Source of the DNA: Bifidobacteriaceae bacterium
GTDB taxonomy: Bacteria > Actinomycetota > Actinomycetes > Actinomycetales > Bifidobacteriaceae
DNA: 64,000 nt
Reading direction: 5' to 3'
Assembly: GCA_022651005.1 (NCBI GenBank)
Contig: JALCQD010000002.1
Span: 496,001-560,000 of the forward strand
Numbering within the stretch: position 1 is the first letter of the stretch; each line of letters begins with the position of its first letter. Shown here in pieces: positions 16,742 through 26,548 of this stretch. Both the position numbers and the translations under genes were made by a program. Below the pieces are notes generated by a model. It was not told the origin of the DNA, ran no database searches, and was given only the letters and a program-made list of their open reading frames with translations.

Positions 16742-17541
16742 TCTACTGTCTTGGCGTATTTGTAATCCGTGGTGGGTCTTGTCTTCGTAATGCTGACGCT
16801 ATCTTTCTGCGTAACATCCACATTTGCCTTGAAGCTTACGCGGAGTCGAGCTCCAACTCCCCCGGCGATGTTCACGGCATTCTGCAGTGCGTTCGAATCG
16901 CCGATGGCGAGCACCTTGTACGGACGAGTCAATGCCTCGCCGTCGCACTCCACGCCTGTTTTCGTGTCGGTAAAGGACGTGGAGGTGATGACGCGCACGT
17001 CGTCTACCTGAATGACCTCTGCGCCGGCGTTGCGCAGCTCTTCAAGCAGGTTGAACATGGTTGAGGCGTCGATGCGCGTGGAATTCTGAGTAATGGTAAT
17101 CTCCACACCCTCGCCCTGAGCCGGAAGCCTGCCGGAAAGAATGCCGCTGGTCTCCTCATTCTCCTTGGCAATGCGCTCAACTTCCTTTTGCTTGTTGGCA
17201 GCAGTTTTGATGGACTGCAGTTGGCTTTCGAGCTTGAGCTTCTGAGATTCGAGCTGGCTGACCTGCGTGTTGGTTTCATCCAACAGTCGTACCAGTTCGG
17301 TTTCACTCAGACTGTCGTAGGAAGATTGCATGTTGCGTTGCTGAGTGACGTAGCCGAAGCCAAGAAGAGCACATAGCAATGCCACCATGCAGCTGGTGAG
17401 GAACTTTGCCCCCATGCTGTGATGGGACTTGATGGGTCGCTTCCGTACAACGGGGAAGGAACCGGTCATTGTGTTGTCGTTGACAGAGTCCTTCGTGCGT
17501 TGCTTGCGAAGAGAGTGAAGTGGATTTTTGCTCGTTGGCAT
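16738..17541 (-). CDS. DUF881 protein (second of the pgsA cluster)
   Basis: A 267-residue protein of the DUF881 family. After a basic cytoplasmic N-terminus there is one transmembrane helix (residues ~48-66), a coiled coil ('LVRLLDETNTQVSQLESQK' onward, ~80-130), then the DUF881 core with 'GVEITITQNSTRIDAS', 'LRNAGAEVIQVDDVRVITST' and 'RPYKVLAIGDSNALQNAV'. The extracytoplasmic domain resembles division and sporulation-associated envelope proteins. Function is not established for the family. It lies between Sbp (15 bp upstream) and garA, and shares family with the larger DUF881 gene two genes upstream; together they bracket Sbp, as in Mycobacterium Rv1823-Rv1825. Confidence 0.92.
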   Translation of the reverse strand: MPTSKNPLHSLRKQRTKDSVNDNTMTGSFPVVRKRPIKSHHSMGAKFLTSCMVALLCALLGFGYVTQQRNMQSSYDSLSETELVRLLDETNTQVSQLESQKLKLESQLQSIKTAANKQKEVERIAKENEETSGILSGRLPAQGEGVEITITQNSTRIDASTMFNLLEELRNAGAEVIQVDDVRVITSTSFTDTKTGVECDGEALTRPYKVLAIGDSNALQNAVNIAGGVGARLRVSFKANVDVTQKDSVSITKTRPTTDYKYAKTVE

Positions 17542-17556
17542 AAGATAAGCGCCGCC

Positions 17557-17889
17557 CTATCCCCTGAAGATGAATCGACGGATGGCGGAGGCGTTCGAGA
17601 AGATGCGGATGCCAAGAACAACGATGACGGCGGTGGTGAGCTGCGAACCAACGCCAAGCTGATTGCCGAGGAAAACAAGCAGCGTTGCGATAAGCACGTT
17701 GGTAATAAAGGATATGACGAAGACTCTATCGTTGAAGCTGCGTTCGAAATAAGAGCGGGCCGCACCCAGCAACGCGTCGAGGGCTGCCACCACCATAATG
17801 GGGAGGTAGGGCTGTAATTCAACCGGAATGGTCGGTTTGAGGAAGATACCGACGACGACTCCGATGATGAGTCCGAGAACCGCTGCCAT
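17557..17889 (-). CDS. sbp: Small basic membrane protein Sbp (DUF1290)
   Basis: A 110-residue membrane protein with three or four helices ('AAVLGLIIGVVVGIFLKP', 'YLPIMVVAALDALLGAARSY', 'ISFITNVLIATLLVFLGNQL', 'TTAVIVVLGIRIFSNA'), matching DUF1290 small basic proteins. 'AALDALLGAARSYFE...F...VF..SF..NVL' is the family core. In Bacillus the sbp gene lies near ftsA-ftsZ, and in actinobacteria it sits between two DUF881 genes next to pgsA, as it does here. The start codon is 2 bp after the upstream DUF881 stop. No activity has been assigned to the family. Confidence 0.94.
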   Translation of the reverse strand: MAAVLGLIIGVVVGIFLKPTIPVELQPYLPIMVVAALDALLGAARSYFERSFNDRVFVISFITNVLIATLLVFLGNQLGVGSQLTTAVIVVLGIRIFSNASAIRRFIFRG

Positions 17890-17891
17890 GA

Positions 17892-18884
17892 CTACTGCTC
17901 CTTTTGCGCGTGGTCAACTTCTGGTTGACCAGCCGCGTCCAGTTTGATGGAAGATTTAGCCGAGGAACTCGGATAAATTCCCTGTTCTCCTAGCGTAGCG
18001 AAAAAACTCTTCGTTGCCCCGGATTGAAGAGCCCCTTCCAGTTGGGCTGTGTCTCCGATAGCAGACACCGTATACGGTGTCTGGATGGGCGTCACTCCTA
18101 CGAGAATAGAACTCCCCGCAGTCCGTACTGAAGATTGCACCCCGAGGCGCACCCCGTTCACGGCAACGCCTTCGGCTCCCCCGCTCCATAGAATCGACAC
18201 GATACGCTGCAAGTCCGTGTCGGTCACAACCTTAATGCGGGAGAGAGTTCCCTCACGTGCAGTGGATCCCTGATCTGCCTCTGATTCACGAGGATCTGCC
18301 AGAGACACCACCACGCCAGGGCCGCTGATGGCCGTGGTGCCATTGGTGAGAGCATCAAAGGTTGCCGTGGAGTCTCCTGCAGCCTCGCCCGCAAGTTCAT
18401 CGGAGAGGGTGTTGACTTGAGTCTTGAGCCCGTCAACGTCCTTGCCCAACTTTTCGGAGTTCGAGTACGTGGTAGTCAACTGGCTGGCGAGTGCCTCGCG
18501 AACCTTCTGTCGGGTGTCTTTGTTGAGCTCTTGAATCGCGATGATGGTTCCCATGCCGACGACAATGCACATGAGGAACGTCACTATTTTAGAGGTCACT
18601 TTGACTGCCGTGCTCTGGGGGCGACCCTTGAGCAACGTGGCATCCTCAAAGAGAGGGTCCACTGGGCGATTGGTGAGATCGTCCAACAGTTGCAGGGAAT
18701 CCTCTATGACAGCCGGGCGACGTGACCGTCGGGCCGCAGTCATCTTGGCCTCGGGAATCGACATCACATGCGAATGGCTCAGCCCTGCATAGTCACTCGA
18801 AAAGGCGGAACGGCGTTGCGAGAGGGCACGCGAAGAAATGACCGGGAAAGACACCGGCATATTCTGCACATGCTCATCGCTCAT
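17892..18884 (-). CDS. DUF881 protein (first of the pgsA cluster)
   Basis: A 330-residue DUF881 protein. A ~100-residue cytoplasmic segment with Arg/Ser-rich sequence precedes one transmembrane helix (~105-125, 'IVTFLMCIVVGMGTIIAI'), then a coiled-coil-like segment and the DUF881 core ('ISGPGVVVSLADPRESEADQ', 'RIVSILWSGGAEGVAVNGVR', 'IQTPYTVSAIGDTAQLEGAL'). Compared with the second DUF881 gene it has a longer cytoplasmic N-terminus, so the two are not redundant copies. I start at 18884 with GAGG seven bases upstream, giving an 11-bp overlap with pgsA. Function is unknown. Confidence 0.92.
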   Translation of the reverse strand: MSDEHVQNMPVSFPVISSRALSQRRSAFSSDYAGLSHSHVMSIPEAKMTAARRSRRPAVIEDSLQLLDDLTNRPVDPLFEDATLLKGRPQSTAVKVTSKIVTFLMCIVVGMGTIIAIQELNKDTRQKVREALASQLTTTYSNSEKLGKDVDGLKTQVNTLSDELAGEAAGDSTATFDALTNGTTAISGPGVVVSLADPRESEADQGSTAREGTLSRIKVVTDTDLQRIVSILWSGGAEGVAVNGVRLGVQSSVRTAGSSILVGVTPIQTPYTVSAIGDTAQLEGALQSGATKSFFATLGEQGIYPSSSAKSSIKLDAAGQPEVDHAQKEQ

Positions 18885-19581
18885 GAACAACCTCGTTTTC
18901 GGGGTCGCGGTGTGCCACATGAGACGTATCTGCTACCTCGGTGGTTGATGCCATGGAATGTGCCGTCGTTGCACCGTCAGACTTCAGCAGTTGATGTCCC
19001 TGCCTCAGATAGATGATGGCAGCGAGCCAGTAGAGGCCCAAACCCCACCACACCAGGGCAAGGCCTGCGCAGTGTGCAAAATAGAAGAACCAGTTATTGT
19101 GCACAAGATCCGAGATGATGAGCACGGGAATCGAGATGAGGAGCATCGCCGTACCGGCCTTGCCAACAAAGTGAACAGGTAGGGGGCCGTATCCGTGCTG
19201 AGAAAGAATGAAGATTTGAATGGCAAGAACGACGTCTCGCATGCAGATTGCGATGAGAAGCCACCACGGAACAATACCTGCGATGCCCAGAGAGAGGGCC
19301 GAGCAGATAATGAGAAGTCGATCCGCAATGGGATCGAGCAATTGCCCCAGCAACGACACCTGGTTGAACCTACGCGCGACGAAGCCATCAAGCCCGTCGC
19401 TTGCCCCCGAAATCGCCATCACAATAAGCGATTGGATGAGGAAATGGTTCGCCACCAGCCACGCAATGACCGGAATCGAGGCAATGCGTAGGAAGCTGAT
19501 GACATTCGGCACTGTCCAGATAATTCTCCTGGGCTTTGGACCGAAGTGTTCTTGCTGGCTCATGCGAGTATCCATCATCAC
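18874..19581 (-). CDS. pgsA: CDP-diacylglycerol--glycerol-3-phosphate 3-phosphatidyltransferase
   Basis: A 235-residue integral membrane enzyme that makes phosphatidylglycerophosphate, the first committed step to phosphatidylglycerol and cardiolipin. The CDP-alcohol phosphotransferase signature D-x2-DG-x2-AR-x8-G-x3-D-x3-D is complete from '[14 protein letters not shown]' through '[13 protein letters not shown]' at residues ~61-85. Five or six helices follow the usual order. The start is GTG at 19581, overlapping the hisG stop by 4 bp, with two ATG codons directly after it as alternatives. This is the Rv1822/PgsA2-like position upstream of the DUF881-Sbp cluster; alcohol specificity (glycerol-phosphate rather than inositol) is inferred. 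Confidence 0.92.
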   Translation of the reverse strand: MMMDTRMSQQEHFGPKPRRIIWTVPNVISFLRIASIPVIAWLVANHFLIQSLIVMAISGASDGLDGFVARRFNQVSLLGQLLDPIADRLLIICSALSLGIAGIVPWWLLIAICMRDVVLAIQIFILSQHGYGPLPVHFVGKAGTAMLLISIPVLIISDLVHNNWFFYFAHCAGLALVWWGLGLYWLAAIIYLRQGHQLLKSDGATTAHSMASTTEVADTSHVAHRDPENEVVHER

Positions 19582-20429
19582 ATTCTAGAGGCTTGAAGAG
19601 CGGTGACGAGGATTGCGCGTGCACCTACCTTGTACAAGTCGTCCATGATCTTGTTCGTTGACTTCTTAGGGACCATCGCTCGAACAGCAGCCCACTGTGA
19701 ATCGTGGAGTGGCGACACTGTGGGAGATTCGAAGCCGGGTGTGATCTCGACGGCCTCTTGCACCTTCTCGAGCGGAATGTCATAGTCGAGCAGCACATAG
19801 TGATGCGCGGTGAGAACGCCGGAGAGACGGCGCTTGAAAATAGCCAGATCCTCATTCTCCTCGTCGAGACGCGGAGAACGCACAAGAATCGATTCAGAGT
19901 GCAGGAGAGGATCTCCGAAGATGCGCAGGCCCGCATTGCGCATGGTGGTTCCAGTTGAGACGACGTCCGCAATGAGATCCGCCACACCTAAATGAACAGA
20001 AGACTCGACGGCACCATCCAAATGGATTGTTTCTGTCGTGATGCCATGCGCCGTGAGGTAATCGGTCACCAACTTGTCAAAAGTCGTTCCCACGCGCTTA
20101 CCATCGATATCCTCAAGAGTCGTGATATCCGATTCATTGGGAGAGGCAAAACGGAAGGTAGACGCGCCGAAGCCGAGGGCCATGTCTTCCACGGCTTGCG
20201 TGCCTGAATTGAGGAGCATGTCGCGTCCGGTAATACCAACGTCGATGGTCCCCTTGCCGACGTAGACGGCGATGTCGAGCGGACGCAAGTAAAACAGCTC
20301 AATACCGTTCTCTTCGTCCTCCACCACGAGTTGACGTGGGTTGGTACGCGTAGCATATCCTGCTTCGTGCAGCATGTTCCATGCGGGCTCGCTCAGCATT
20401 CCCTTGTTTGGGACGGCAATTCTCAACAT
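19578..20429 (-). CDS. hisG: ATP phosphoribosyltransferase (long form)
   Basis: HisG catalyses the first step of histidine synthesis, joining PRPP and ATP. At 283 residues it is the long form: catalytic periplasmic-binding-like domains start with '[19 protein letters not shown]' and include '[13 protein letters not shown]' and '[16 protein letters not shown]' (PRPP site, ~residue 153-168), and the last ~75 residues form the ACT-like regulatory domain that binds histidine ('[20 protein letters not shown]'). It is thus probably feedback inhibited. It lies 63 bp after hisE, and its stop overlaps the pgsA start. Confidence 0.96.
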   Translation of the reverse strand: MLRIAVPNKGMLSEPAWNMLHEAGYATRTNPRQLVVEDEENGIELFYLRPLDIAVYVGKGTIDVGITGRDMLLNSGTQAVEDMALGFGASTFRFASPNESDITTLEDIDGKRVGTTFDKLVTDYLTAHGITTETIHLDGAVESSVHLGVADLIADVVSTGTTMRNAGLRIFGDPLLHSESILVRSPRLDEENEDLAIFKRRLSGVLTAHHYVLLDYDIPLEKVQEAVEITPGFESPTVSPLHDSQWAAVRAMVPKKSTNKIMDDLYKVGARAILVTALQASRM

Positions 20430-20492
20430 CGATTTCCTCTTTCACCCACGCATTCCGGCGTCTAACAGCATTGTGTCACATCATCACACGCA

Positions 20493-20756
20493 TCACAGAT
20501 GCTTGTAGACGTCCTCGAGGGAGATTCCGCGGTTGATCATCATGACCTGTGCGTGATACAGCAGCTGGCTGAGCTCTTCGGCCGTGCGATCATTGCCTTC
20601 GTATTCGGCTGCCATCCAGGATTCGCCTGCCTCCTCCACCAGCTTCTTGCCGATGAAGTGGGTTCCCTTCTTCAACTCGCCGACGGTGAGTGAATCTGCC
20701 GACTGATCGGCTGCCTTTTTACTTAGTTCCTCAAAGAGTGAATCAAAAGTCTTCAT
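20493..20756 (-). CDS. hisE: Phosphoribosyl-ATP pyrophosphatase
   Basis: An 87-residue all-alpha pyrophosphohydrolase for histidine step two. '[20 protein letters not shown]' and '[15 protein letters not shown]' supply the E-x2-E and E-x3-D/H-type metal-binding residues. The frame continues open upstream, but the true start is the ATG at 20756, preceded by AAAGGA; the upstream part overlaps rpe in another frame and is not coding. It is separate from HisI, which is encoded at 28150-28593, so the two activities are split here. Confidence 0.95.
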   Translation of the reverse strand: MKTFDSLFEELSKKAADQSADSLTVGELKKGTHFIGKKLVEEAGESWMAAEYEGNDRTAEELSQLLYHAQVMMINRGISLEDVYKHL

Positions 20757-20793
20757 TATGTCCTTTGAATTTGAAGTGAATGCGCTTCCTCGT

Positions 20794-21459
20794 TCAGCGC
20801 CTGAAGGATTCCTCAGCAAGCGTGCGAATCTCATTGATGCGCTGGTTAGGGACCTCGGCTCCGTATACTGCTGAGCCTGCCACGAGCACGTCCGCTCCGG
20901 CATCTGCCACGAGATGAGCAGTCGTGGGGCTTACTCCCCCATCGACCTCAATATGGGTGTCGAGACCGCGACGCGTGATTTCGTCACGCAGCCGACGTGT
21001 TTTGGCCAGCTGATTATCGAGGAACTTCTGACCGCCGAAACCAGGTTCCACCGTCATGATGAGAATCATGTCGAACTCTTCGAGAATGTCGAAGATTGGC
21101 TCCACTGGTTCAGCTGGACGAACTGCGAAGCAAGCCTTCGCACCCATCGAATGCAGCTGGCGCGCCAGACGCACGGGAGCATGTGTAGCCTCCATATGGA
21201 AGGTTACCGAATGTGCACCCATCTCCGCATAGTGCGGTGCCCACCTATCCGGATCCTCAATCATGAGATGGATATCCGTGGGAAGCGGGCTGACTTCGCA
21301 GATGCGCTTCACGACGGGCTCTCCAATGGTGAGATTGGGGACGAAGTGATAATCCATGACGTCGACGTGAACGAGGTCAGCGTCCGAAATGGCATTCAGA
21401 TCTCGTTCGAGATTTGCGAAATCTGCTGACAGAATACTGGGTGCGATTTGAATCGTCAT
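20794..21459 (-). CDS. rpe: Ribulose-phosphate 3-epimerase
   Basis: A 221-residue TIM-barrel epimerase interconverting ribulose-5-P and xylulose-5-P in the pentose phosphate part of the bifid shunt. It opens with '[15 protein letters not shown]', has metal ligands in '[15 protein letters not shown]' and 'DIHLMIEDP', and carries '[14 protein letters not shown]' and '[10 protein letters not shown]' with the catalytic Asp. Start choice is open: ATG at 21459 gives the usual family N-terminus, while ATG at 21468, two bases after the upstream stop, adds three residues. It lies between the RlmA-like gene and hisE in a tight run. Confidence 0.95.
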   Translation of the reverse strand: MTIQIAPSILSADFANLERDLNAISDADLVHVDVMDYHFVPNLTIGEPVVKRICEVSPLPTDIHLMIEDPDRWAPHYAEMGAHSVTFHMEATHAPVRLARQLHSMGAKACFAVRPAEPVEPIFDILEEFDMILIMTVEPGFGGQKFLDNQLAKTRRLRDEITRRGLDTHIEVDGGVSPTTAHLVADAGADVLVAGSAVYGAEVPNQRINEIRTLAEESFRR

Positions 21460-21469
21460 GAACTCCATC

Positions 21470-22306
21470 TTAAGGAAGACGCCCGACGAGGACCCGTGAA
21501 TGCGTTGTGATGTTTTCCAAGTCTTTCCAGTAATCAAGTTGAGGTGCATCGTGATTACTCGTTCCGAAACCGACAGGTGACATTTGAGATACAGCGCGGC
21601 GGTCGTCCTCAGTGGCCAGATAAGTAGTTTGCACCACGTCGTATGTCCTCACGTCTGTCATACGGTCGTTAAACAACACTGTTGCAGAGTCCTGCGTTGC
21701 AGCGGGCAACCCCACGAGCGAGCGTAACTGATGCATGTGCGTAGCCCCTGGTACCACCTTGATGAGAGTTCCACCTGGACAGATGCGTGAGAAGTCTTCG
21801 TATTCCGAGGGCGCAAAGACGTTGAGGATCCAGGCAGCGGAAGCATCTGTCAACGGCAGGTGAGCGCCATCCCCGCACACCCACAAAGTATCTCCCCCGC
21901 CGCGAGCTGCCACCTTGATGCCATCAAGCGAAATGTCAAGGCCGATCCCAATTCCCAGGGCACGAGTGATGAATCCGTCACCGCACCCAATGTCGATGCT
22001 CGGCTTCGATACTTTTTGCCCAGCGGCCTCAAAATCAATATCCGCGCTCGTCTCGCGCAACCGAGAAATGAGGTCGGAATACAGGCCCAGGTCCATGGCA
22101 CGTCGACGTGCCTCGAAAAACTCTTCCGTGTAATGAGTCGACGTCATGACGTGACGACGGAGATCCACATATCCCTTGCGGTTGATGTTGAACGTGTGCC
22201 GTTGTGAACACTGCAAGGCGGCATCGTGAAAGGTCAGATCCTCACCGCACACCGGGCAGCGGAATAAGGGGCCAAGGTCCTTGAACTTCTCTATCGCGTG
22301 ACGCAT
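21470..22306 (-). CDS. RlmA/TlrB-family 23S rRNA (guanine-N1) methyltransferase, putative
   Basis: A 278-residue methyltransferase with an N-terminal zinc ribbon, 'FRCPVCGEDLTFHDAALQCS', followed by 'RHTFNINRKGYVDL', which is the RlmA pattern, and a SAM-binding motif 'IDIGCGDGFITRAL' near residue 104. RlmA enzymes methylate G745 or G748 of 23S rRNA near the peptide exit tunnel; in Streptomyces the TlrB type gives tylosin resistance, and the housekeeping role is more likely here. The zinc ligands (Cys, Cys, Cys, His) are all present. It lies 20 bp after lgt. Which nucleotide is modified cannot be read from the sequence. Confidence 0.85.
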   Translation of the reverse strand: MRHAIEKFKDLGPLFRCPVCGEDLTFHDAALQCSQRHTFNINRKGYVDLRRHVMTSTHYTEEFFEARRRAMDLGLYSDLISRLRETSADIDFEAAGQKVSKPSIDIGCGDGFITRALGIGIGLDISLDGIKVAARGGGDTLWVCGDGAHLPLTDASAAWILNVFAPSEYEDFSRICPGGTLIKVVPGATHMHQLRSLVGLPAATQDSATVLFNDRMTDVRTYDVVQTTYLATEDDRRAVSQMSPVGFGTSNHDAPQLDYWKDLENITTHSRVLVGRLP

Positions 22307-22326
22307 GCGGAAATGGTGAATCTCAG

Positions 22327-23400
22327 TTATTGTGCGTCTGAAGCATCCGCAGGGCCATCTTCTGCAGAAGAATCATCAGCCGAATGCGGCGTAGTGACAT
22401 CACCGGATTCCTCCGAGGCGGCCGACGCATTCTTCTCAACGGAATCTTCCGCATTGACGGCGCCAGCAGCGTCAGTGCCTGCCTTTGCTGCGCGCGAGGC
22501 CTCCTTCTCGAGGTCGCGCTCAGTGACGAGCTGAAGCTGATGAATGGAGGCAGAACGTTTTGCACCGTATTGCAAGAGCACGGTAAAGAGCACGAGGCCG
22601 ATGAAGATGACGCAGATGGCGGCCCACACATTGGTGCGAATACCAAGGAATTCGGTAGATAGATTGATGCGCAGCATTTCGATCCAGCTGCGGCCGAGTC
22701 CGTACCACACGAGGTAAATGGCGAAGATCTGGCCAGTTTTAAGTTTTTTGGCGAAACGGCTCACCACAAAAACGATGAGTGCCGCGCCGATGAGGTTCCA
22801 GATCATTTCGTAGAGGAATGTTGGGTGGAACAGTGTGTTGGCGCCGCTCGGACACGCGGTAGTTCCACCGGTGTAGCAGGCTTCAGTCTTGCCGATGGCA
22901 TTTGCGTCGTTGAGCTTCAGACCCCACGGCAAGGTGGTGGGGGTTCCGTATAGCTCCTGGTTGAACCAGTTACCAAGACGACCAATGGCCTGTGCCACTA
23001 GGAGTCCCGGGGCAAGGGCGTCCGCCAAGAGGAGAACAGAGTACTTCTTGTGATGTGCCCATATAGCGGCGCCGATGACGCCGCCAATTAGGCCACCGAA
23101 GATGGCCATGCCACCCTCCCACACCTTGAGAATGTTGAGAAGGTTACCACTGGGCGGGAAATACGAATAGGGAACGGTAATGACATGGAAGAGACGCGCT
23201 CCCACAAGGCCGCTAGGAACTGCGACGATGGCGGCGTCCAAAACCTGATCGAAGGTGCCACCCATCTTCTTCCACCGATGTTCGAGAATCCAGATAGCAA
23301 AGATGATGCCAGTGAGCATTGTCAACGCGTAGAAATGAATCGTCACGTTGCCGATCTGAAAATACGACACCGTCGGTGATGGGATATAGGCAAGCGTCAT
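22327..23400 (-). CDS. lgt: Prolipoprotein diacylglyceryl transferase
   Basis: A 357-residue polytopic membrane enzyme that transfers diacylglyceryl from phosphatidylglycerol to the lipobox Cys of prolipoproteins. The Lgt signature 'GRLGNWFNQELYG' is intact, along with 'HFYALTMLTGIIFAIWI' and 'PTFLYEMIWNL'. An acidic, Ala/Ser-rich tail of ~70 residues follows the last helix and is longer than in many homologues. I start at ATG 23400, preceded by GAGGAACC; a TTG twelve bases upstream is less likely. Substrates within this window include the lipoproteins at 1-1002 and 40504-42081. Confidence 0.96.
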   Translation of the reverse strand: MTLAYIPSPTVSYFQIGNVTIHFYALTMLTGIIFAIWILEHRWKKMGGTFDQVLDAAIVAVPSGLVGARLFHVITVPYSYFPPSGNLLNILKVWEGGMAIFGGLIGGVIGAAIWAHHKKYSVLLLADALAPGLLVAQAIGRLGNWFNQELYGTPTTLPWGLKLNDANAIGKTEACYTGGTTACPSGANTLFHPTFLYEMIWNLIGAALIVFVVSRFAKKLKTGQIFAIYLVWYGLGRSWIEMLRINLSTEFLGIRTNVWAAICVIFIGLVLFTVLLQYGAKRSASIHQLQLVTERDLEKEASRAAKAGTDAAGAVNAEDSVEKNASAASEESGDVTTPHSADDSSAEDGPADASDAQ

Positions 23401-23435
23401 GGTTCCTCGCAATCACGCCTCGTTGAGTTGGGCTG

Positions 23436-23458
23436 AGCCCGGCCACTGGGACCGGGCT
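23436..23458. other. Stem-loop between trpA and lgt
   Basis: AGCCCGG (23436-23442) pairs with CCGGGCT (23452-23458), 9-nt loop. There is no T-run on the minus strand on which both neighbours are transcribed, so it may be a processing or attenuating hairpin, or chance. Confidence 0.35.
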
Positions 23459-23476
23459 TTCTAGAGCTACCCTACC

Positions 23477-24346
23477 TTATGCCGAAACTCGCGCATTGTG
23501 GATACCCTCTGCGAGACTTTCTGCCTTTGCAGCGAGTTTCCCAATGTTCTCAGCGACGTCTCCGCCGCCTAGAAGCGTATGCACGAGAGCGGATCCCACG
23601 ATGACGCCATCCGCATAGGCACCAACTTCTGCGCCCTGCTCGGGTGTGGACACGCCGATGCCAACACACACATTCTCAGCGCCAGCGGCACGGGTACGTG
23701 CCACCAAGCCCTCCGGAGAACTGGACAGCTGGCTGCGTTCTCCTGTGACGCCCATGGTGGAGGCTGCGTAGACAAAACCACGAGAGTTCTCAGCGACGAT
23801 CTTTAAGCGTTCCTCTGTGGAGTTCGGAGACACAAGGAAAATGCGGTCGAGACCGTAGCGATCGGACGCTTCAATCCACTCGCCAGCCTCGTCAGGAATG
23901 AGGTCGGGGGTGATGAATCCCGCTCCCCCTGCGTTGGCAAAATCGCGTGTGAACTTTTCGACCCCGTAATGCATGATGAGGTTCCAGTAACTCATAATGA
24001 GCGGAACGCCGCCTTCATTCGCGACTGCTTCCACCGCGTCGAAGACTCCGGCGATACGTTCGCCATTGCTCAATGCGATATTGGCGGCTTCCTGAATGAC
24101 GGGACCGTCCATGACGGGGTCGGAGTAGGGCAAGCCTATTTCCACAGCGTCCACGCCCGACCTCACCATGGTGCGCAACGCTGTGATGGAAGCATCCGTC
24201 GTAGGAAATCCGTACGGCAGGTAGCCGATAAAGGCCGGCTTATTCTGACGCTTGAACCCGCCGAGAAGTTCACCCATAGGGCTCTTCTTATGAGCGATGC
24301 CCAAAGGCTGTCCGGAAGGCGTCGTAGCGGTAGTATTTTCAGTCAT
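23477..24346 (-). CDS. trpA: Tryptophan synthase alpha chain
   Basis: A 289-residue TIM barrel that cleaves indole-3-glycerol phosphate. The active Glu is in 'DAVEIGLPYSDPVMDGPVIQ' and the Asp in 'AGFITPDLIPDEAGEW'; the phosphate loop is 'CVGIGVSTPEQGAEVGAYA'. I start at ATG 24346, with GGAGTGAGG upstream, four bases past the stop of trpCB. Frames extending upstream overlap trpCB and are not used. It pairs with the TrpB half of the upstream fusion protein to form the channelled complex. Confidence 0.96.
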   Translation of the reverse strand: MTENTTATTPSGQPLGIAHKKSPMGELLGGFKRQNKPAFIGYLPYGFPTTDASITALRTMVRSGVDAVEIGLPYSDPVMDGPVIQEAANIALSNGERIAGVFDAVEAVANEGGVPLIMSYWNLIMHYGVEKFTRDFANAGGAGFITPDLIPDEAGEWIEASDRYGLDRIFLVSPNSTEERLKIVAENSRGFVYAASTMGVTGERSQLSSSPEGLVARTRAAGAENVCVGIGVSTPEQGAEVGAYADGVIVGSALVHTLLGGGDVAENIGKLAAKAESLAEGIHNARVSA

Positions 24347-24350
24347 TTCC

Positions 24351-26465
24351 TCACTCCTGCCCGCTCGTTGAGCTGCTGCCGTGTGCTCCATTTGCATCGA
24401 GAGCAGCGGACTGCTCAGCGGTGAGATAGCCGAACCAACGGCCTGCGGTTGCCACGTCCTTGTCACCACGTCCCGAGATGTTGACGATAATAACGGGATC
24501 CTTGATACCCTTCACATTGATGAGGTCATCGGCGGCCTTGTACGCGCCAGCTGCTGCGTGGGATGACTCGATGGCAGGAATGATGCCCTCGGTCTCGCAC
24601 AGATCCTTGAACGCGCTCATGGCTTCGTCATCGGTGGCGTAACCGTAGTCCACGCGCCCGATGTCCTTGAGCCACGCATGCTCGGGGCCCACAGAGGCGT
24701 AGTCGAGACCCGCGGAAATGGAATACGTGTTCTCGGTCTGACCTTCGGCGTCCTCCAACAGGTACGATCGAGCACCCTGGAACACCCCGATTTCTCCCGT
24801 TCCCTTGGCAAAGCGCGCGGCGTGCTCACCGGATTCGATGCCGTGACCACCGGCCTCGTAGCCGTAGAGATTCACGCGGTCGTCATCGAGGAAGGCGTTC
24901 ATAACACCGATTGCATTGGAGCCGCCACCAACGCAGGCGACGATGCCATCAGGATGATCGATACCCTTGGCCTGCAGCTGTTCCTTGGCCTCCTCGCCGA
25001 TGACCTTCTGGAAGTCACGGACGATCTGCGGGAAGGGATGGGGACCGGCAACTGTTCCGAGGAGATAATGCGTGGTCTCCACATTGGTGACCCAGTCGCG
25101 CAGAGCCTCGTTAATGGCATCCTTGAGAATGCGTGAGCCAAGGGTGACCTCAACGACTTCGGCACCGAGCAAGCGCATACGCGCCACATTGAGAGCCTGG
25201 CGGCGTGCGTCAATCTGGCCCATATAAATGCGGCATTTGAGGCCGAGAAGTGCGCAGACAGTTGCGGTGGCAACGCCATGCTGACCGGCTCCTGTTTCTG
25301 CGATGACGCGAGTTTTGCCCATACGCTTGACCAGGAGAGCCTGCCCCAATGCGTTGTTGATCTTATGCGCGCCCGTGTGATTGAGATCCTCGCGCTTGAG
25401 GAACACTCGCACGTTGCCGCCCACCTTTTCGGAGATGCGCTGAGCGAAGCGAGGAGCCTCCGTCAAGGGTGAGGGACGTCCTACATATTCATTGCTGAGC
25501 CTGCGCAGCTCCTTTTCGAAGGCCGGATCGTTTCGTGCCTCCTTATAGACGCGCTCCAACTCGTCGAGGGCGCCTACGAGCGCCTCGGGAACAAATCGAC
25601 CGCCGTACTCGCCGTAATAAGGTCCTTGGTGAGTTGACAACGGCATCTTGTCTGATGCTTTCACTCTTTTTCCTGCTTCCACAATTCGTTTCACCGCTAA
25701 TTCGTGATTGTCTGCCGTGGCAACGCCTTCGCCGACCAAAACGGCGTCTGCACCGGCACGAGCGTAGTCCTCCACCTCTGTGGCACCAAAGATTCCCGAC
25801 TCTGCCACTCTGATGACGTTGTCTGGAAGGTCATCGGCCAACTCGCGATACTTTGAGGTGTCCACGCGTAAGTTTTTGAGATTCCTTGCATTGATTCCAA
25901 TCACATCGGCACCCGCTCGAATCGCACGATCGATTTCCTCACGAGTGTGGGTTTCGACCAGTGCGGTGAGCTTCAAGGACCGTGCCAGATTCAGCAGCGA
26001 CACCAGCTTGCCGTCGTCCAAGGCTGCGACGATCAGCAGAATGATGTCGGCTCCGTGAGCACGGGCCTCCCACACCTGATAATCGGTGGTGATGAAGTCC
26101 TTGTTCAGAACAGGGATGCTCACAGATGCACGTACGGAGTCAAGGTCATCGAAGGATCCGAGGAACTTACGTCCCTCGGTGAGCACCGATATGGCGCTGG
26201 CGCCACCTGCCTCATACTGCGCTGCCAAAGCACCAGGATCGTCAATATCAGTGAGATGGCCCTTTGATGGCGAGGCGCGCTTGATCTCCGCGATTACCGG
26301 AATCTCAGTCGACTTCTTAAGCCACGCATGCGCGTCGAGCGGAAGCCGCTGTGAACGCGCAATTTTCTCCTTGAGCTCATCCAATGACACGCGTGTCTCG
26401 CGTGCCCGCTGGTCCTCTTGGGCCCCAGCGACAAGTTCATCTAGAACAGACATGTTGTCCCCCAT
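24351..26465 (-). CDS. trpCB: Bifunctional indole-3-glycerol phosphate synthase / tryptophan synthase beta (TrpC-TrpB fusion)
   Basis: A 704-residue fusion. Residues ~1-265 are TrpC: '[15 protein letters not shown]', 'VLNKDFI', 'VETHTREEI', '[11 protein letters not shown]', and 'VAESGI' form its active site. After a short linker the TrpB half begins near residue 280 with '[20 protein letters not shown]', the PLP lysine in '[14 protein letters not shown]', and '[17 protein letters not shown]'. The C-terminal tail is Ala/Ser-rich. TrpB should still bind TrpA (gene 4 bp downstream). Such a fusion is a recognised arrangement in bifidobacteria. Two ATGs (26465 and 26453) are plausible starts; no trpD or trpG is close. 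Confidence 0.96.
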   Translation of the reverse strand: MGDNMSVLDELVAGAQEDQRARETRVSLDELKEKIARSQRLPLDAHAWLKKSTEIPVIAEIKRASPSKGHLTDIDDPGALAAQYEAGGASAISVLTEGRKFLGSFDDLDSVRASVSIPVLNKDFITTDYQVWEARAHGADIILLIVAALDDGKLVSLLNLARSLKLTALVETHTREEIDRAIRAGADVIGINARNLKNLRVDTSKYRELADDLPDNVIRVAESGIFGATEVEDYARAGADAVLVGEGVATADNHELAVKRIVEAGKRVKASDKMPLSTHQGPYYGEYGGRFVPEALVGALDELERVYKEARNDPAFEKELRRLSNEYVGRPSPLTEAPRFAQRISEKVGGNVRVFLKREDLNHTGAHKINNALGQALLVKRMGKTRVIAETGAGQHGVATATVCALLGLKCRIYMGQIDARRQALNVARMRLLGAEVVEVTLGSRILKDAINEALRDWVTNVETTHYLLGTVAGPHPFPQIVRDFQKVIGEEAKEQLQAKGIDHPDGIVACVGGGSNAIGVMNAFLDDDRVNLYGYEAGGHGIESGEHAARFAKGTGEIGVFQGARSYLLEDAEGQTENTYSISAGLDYASVGPEHAWLKDIGRVDYGYATDDEAMSAFKDLCETEGIIPAIESSHAAAGAYKAADDLINVKGIKDPVIIVNISGRGDKDVATAGRWFGYLTAEQSAALDANGAHGSSSTSGQE

Positions 26466-26548
26466 CTGACTGACGTTTGTAGACTACTCGTTTCTCGTTA
26501 CCGCAACCGGTTCGTGTCTCATCCAGCGGAGTGCGCCGCCACGCACGG

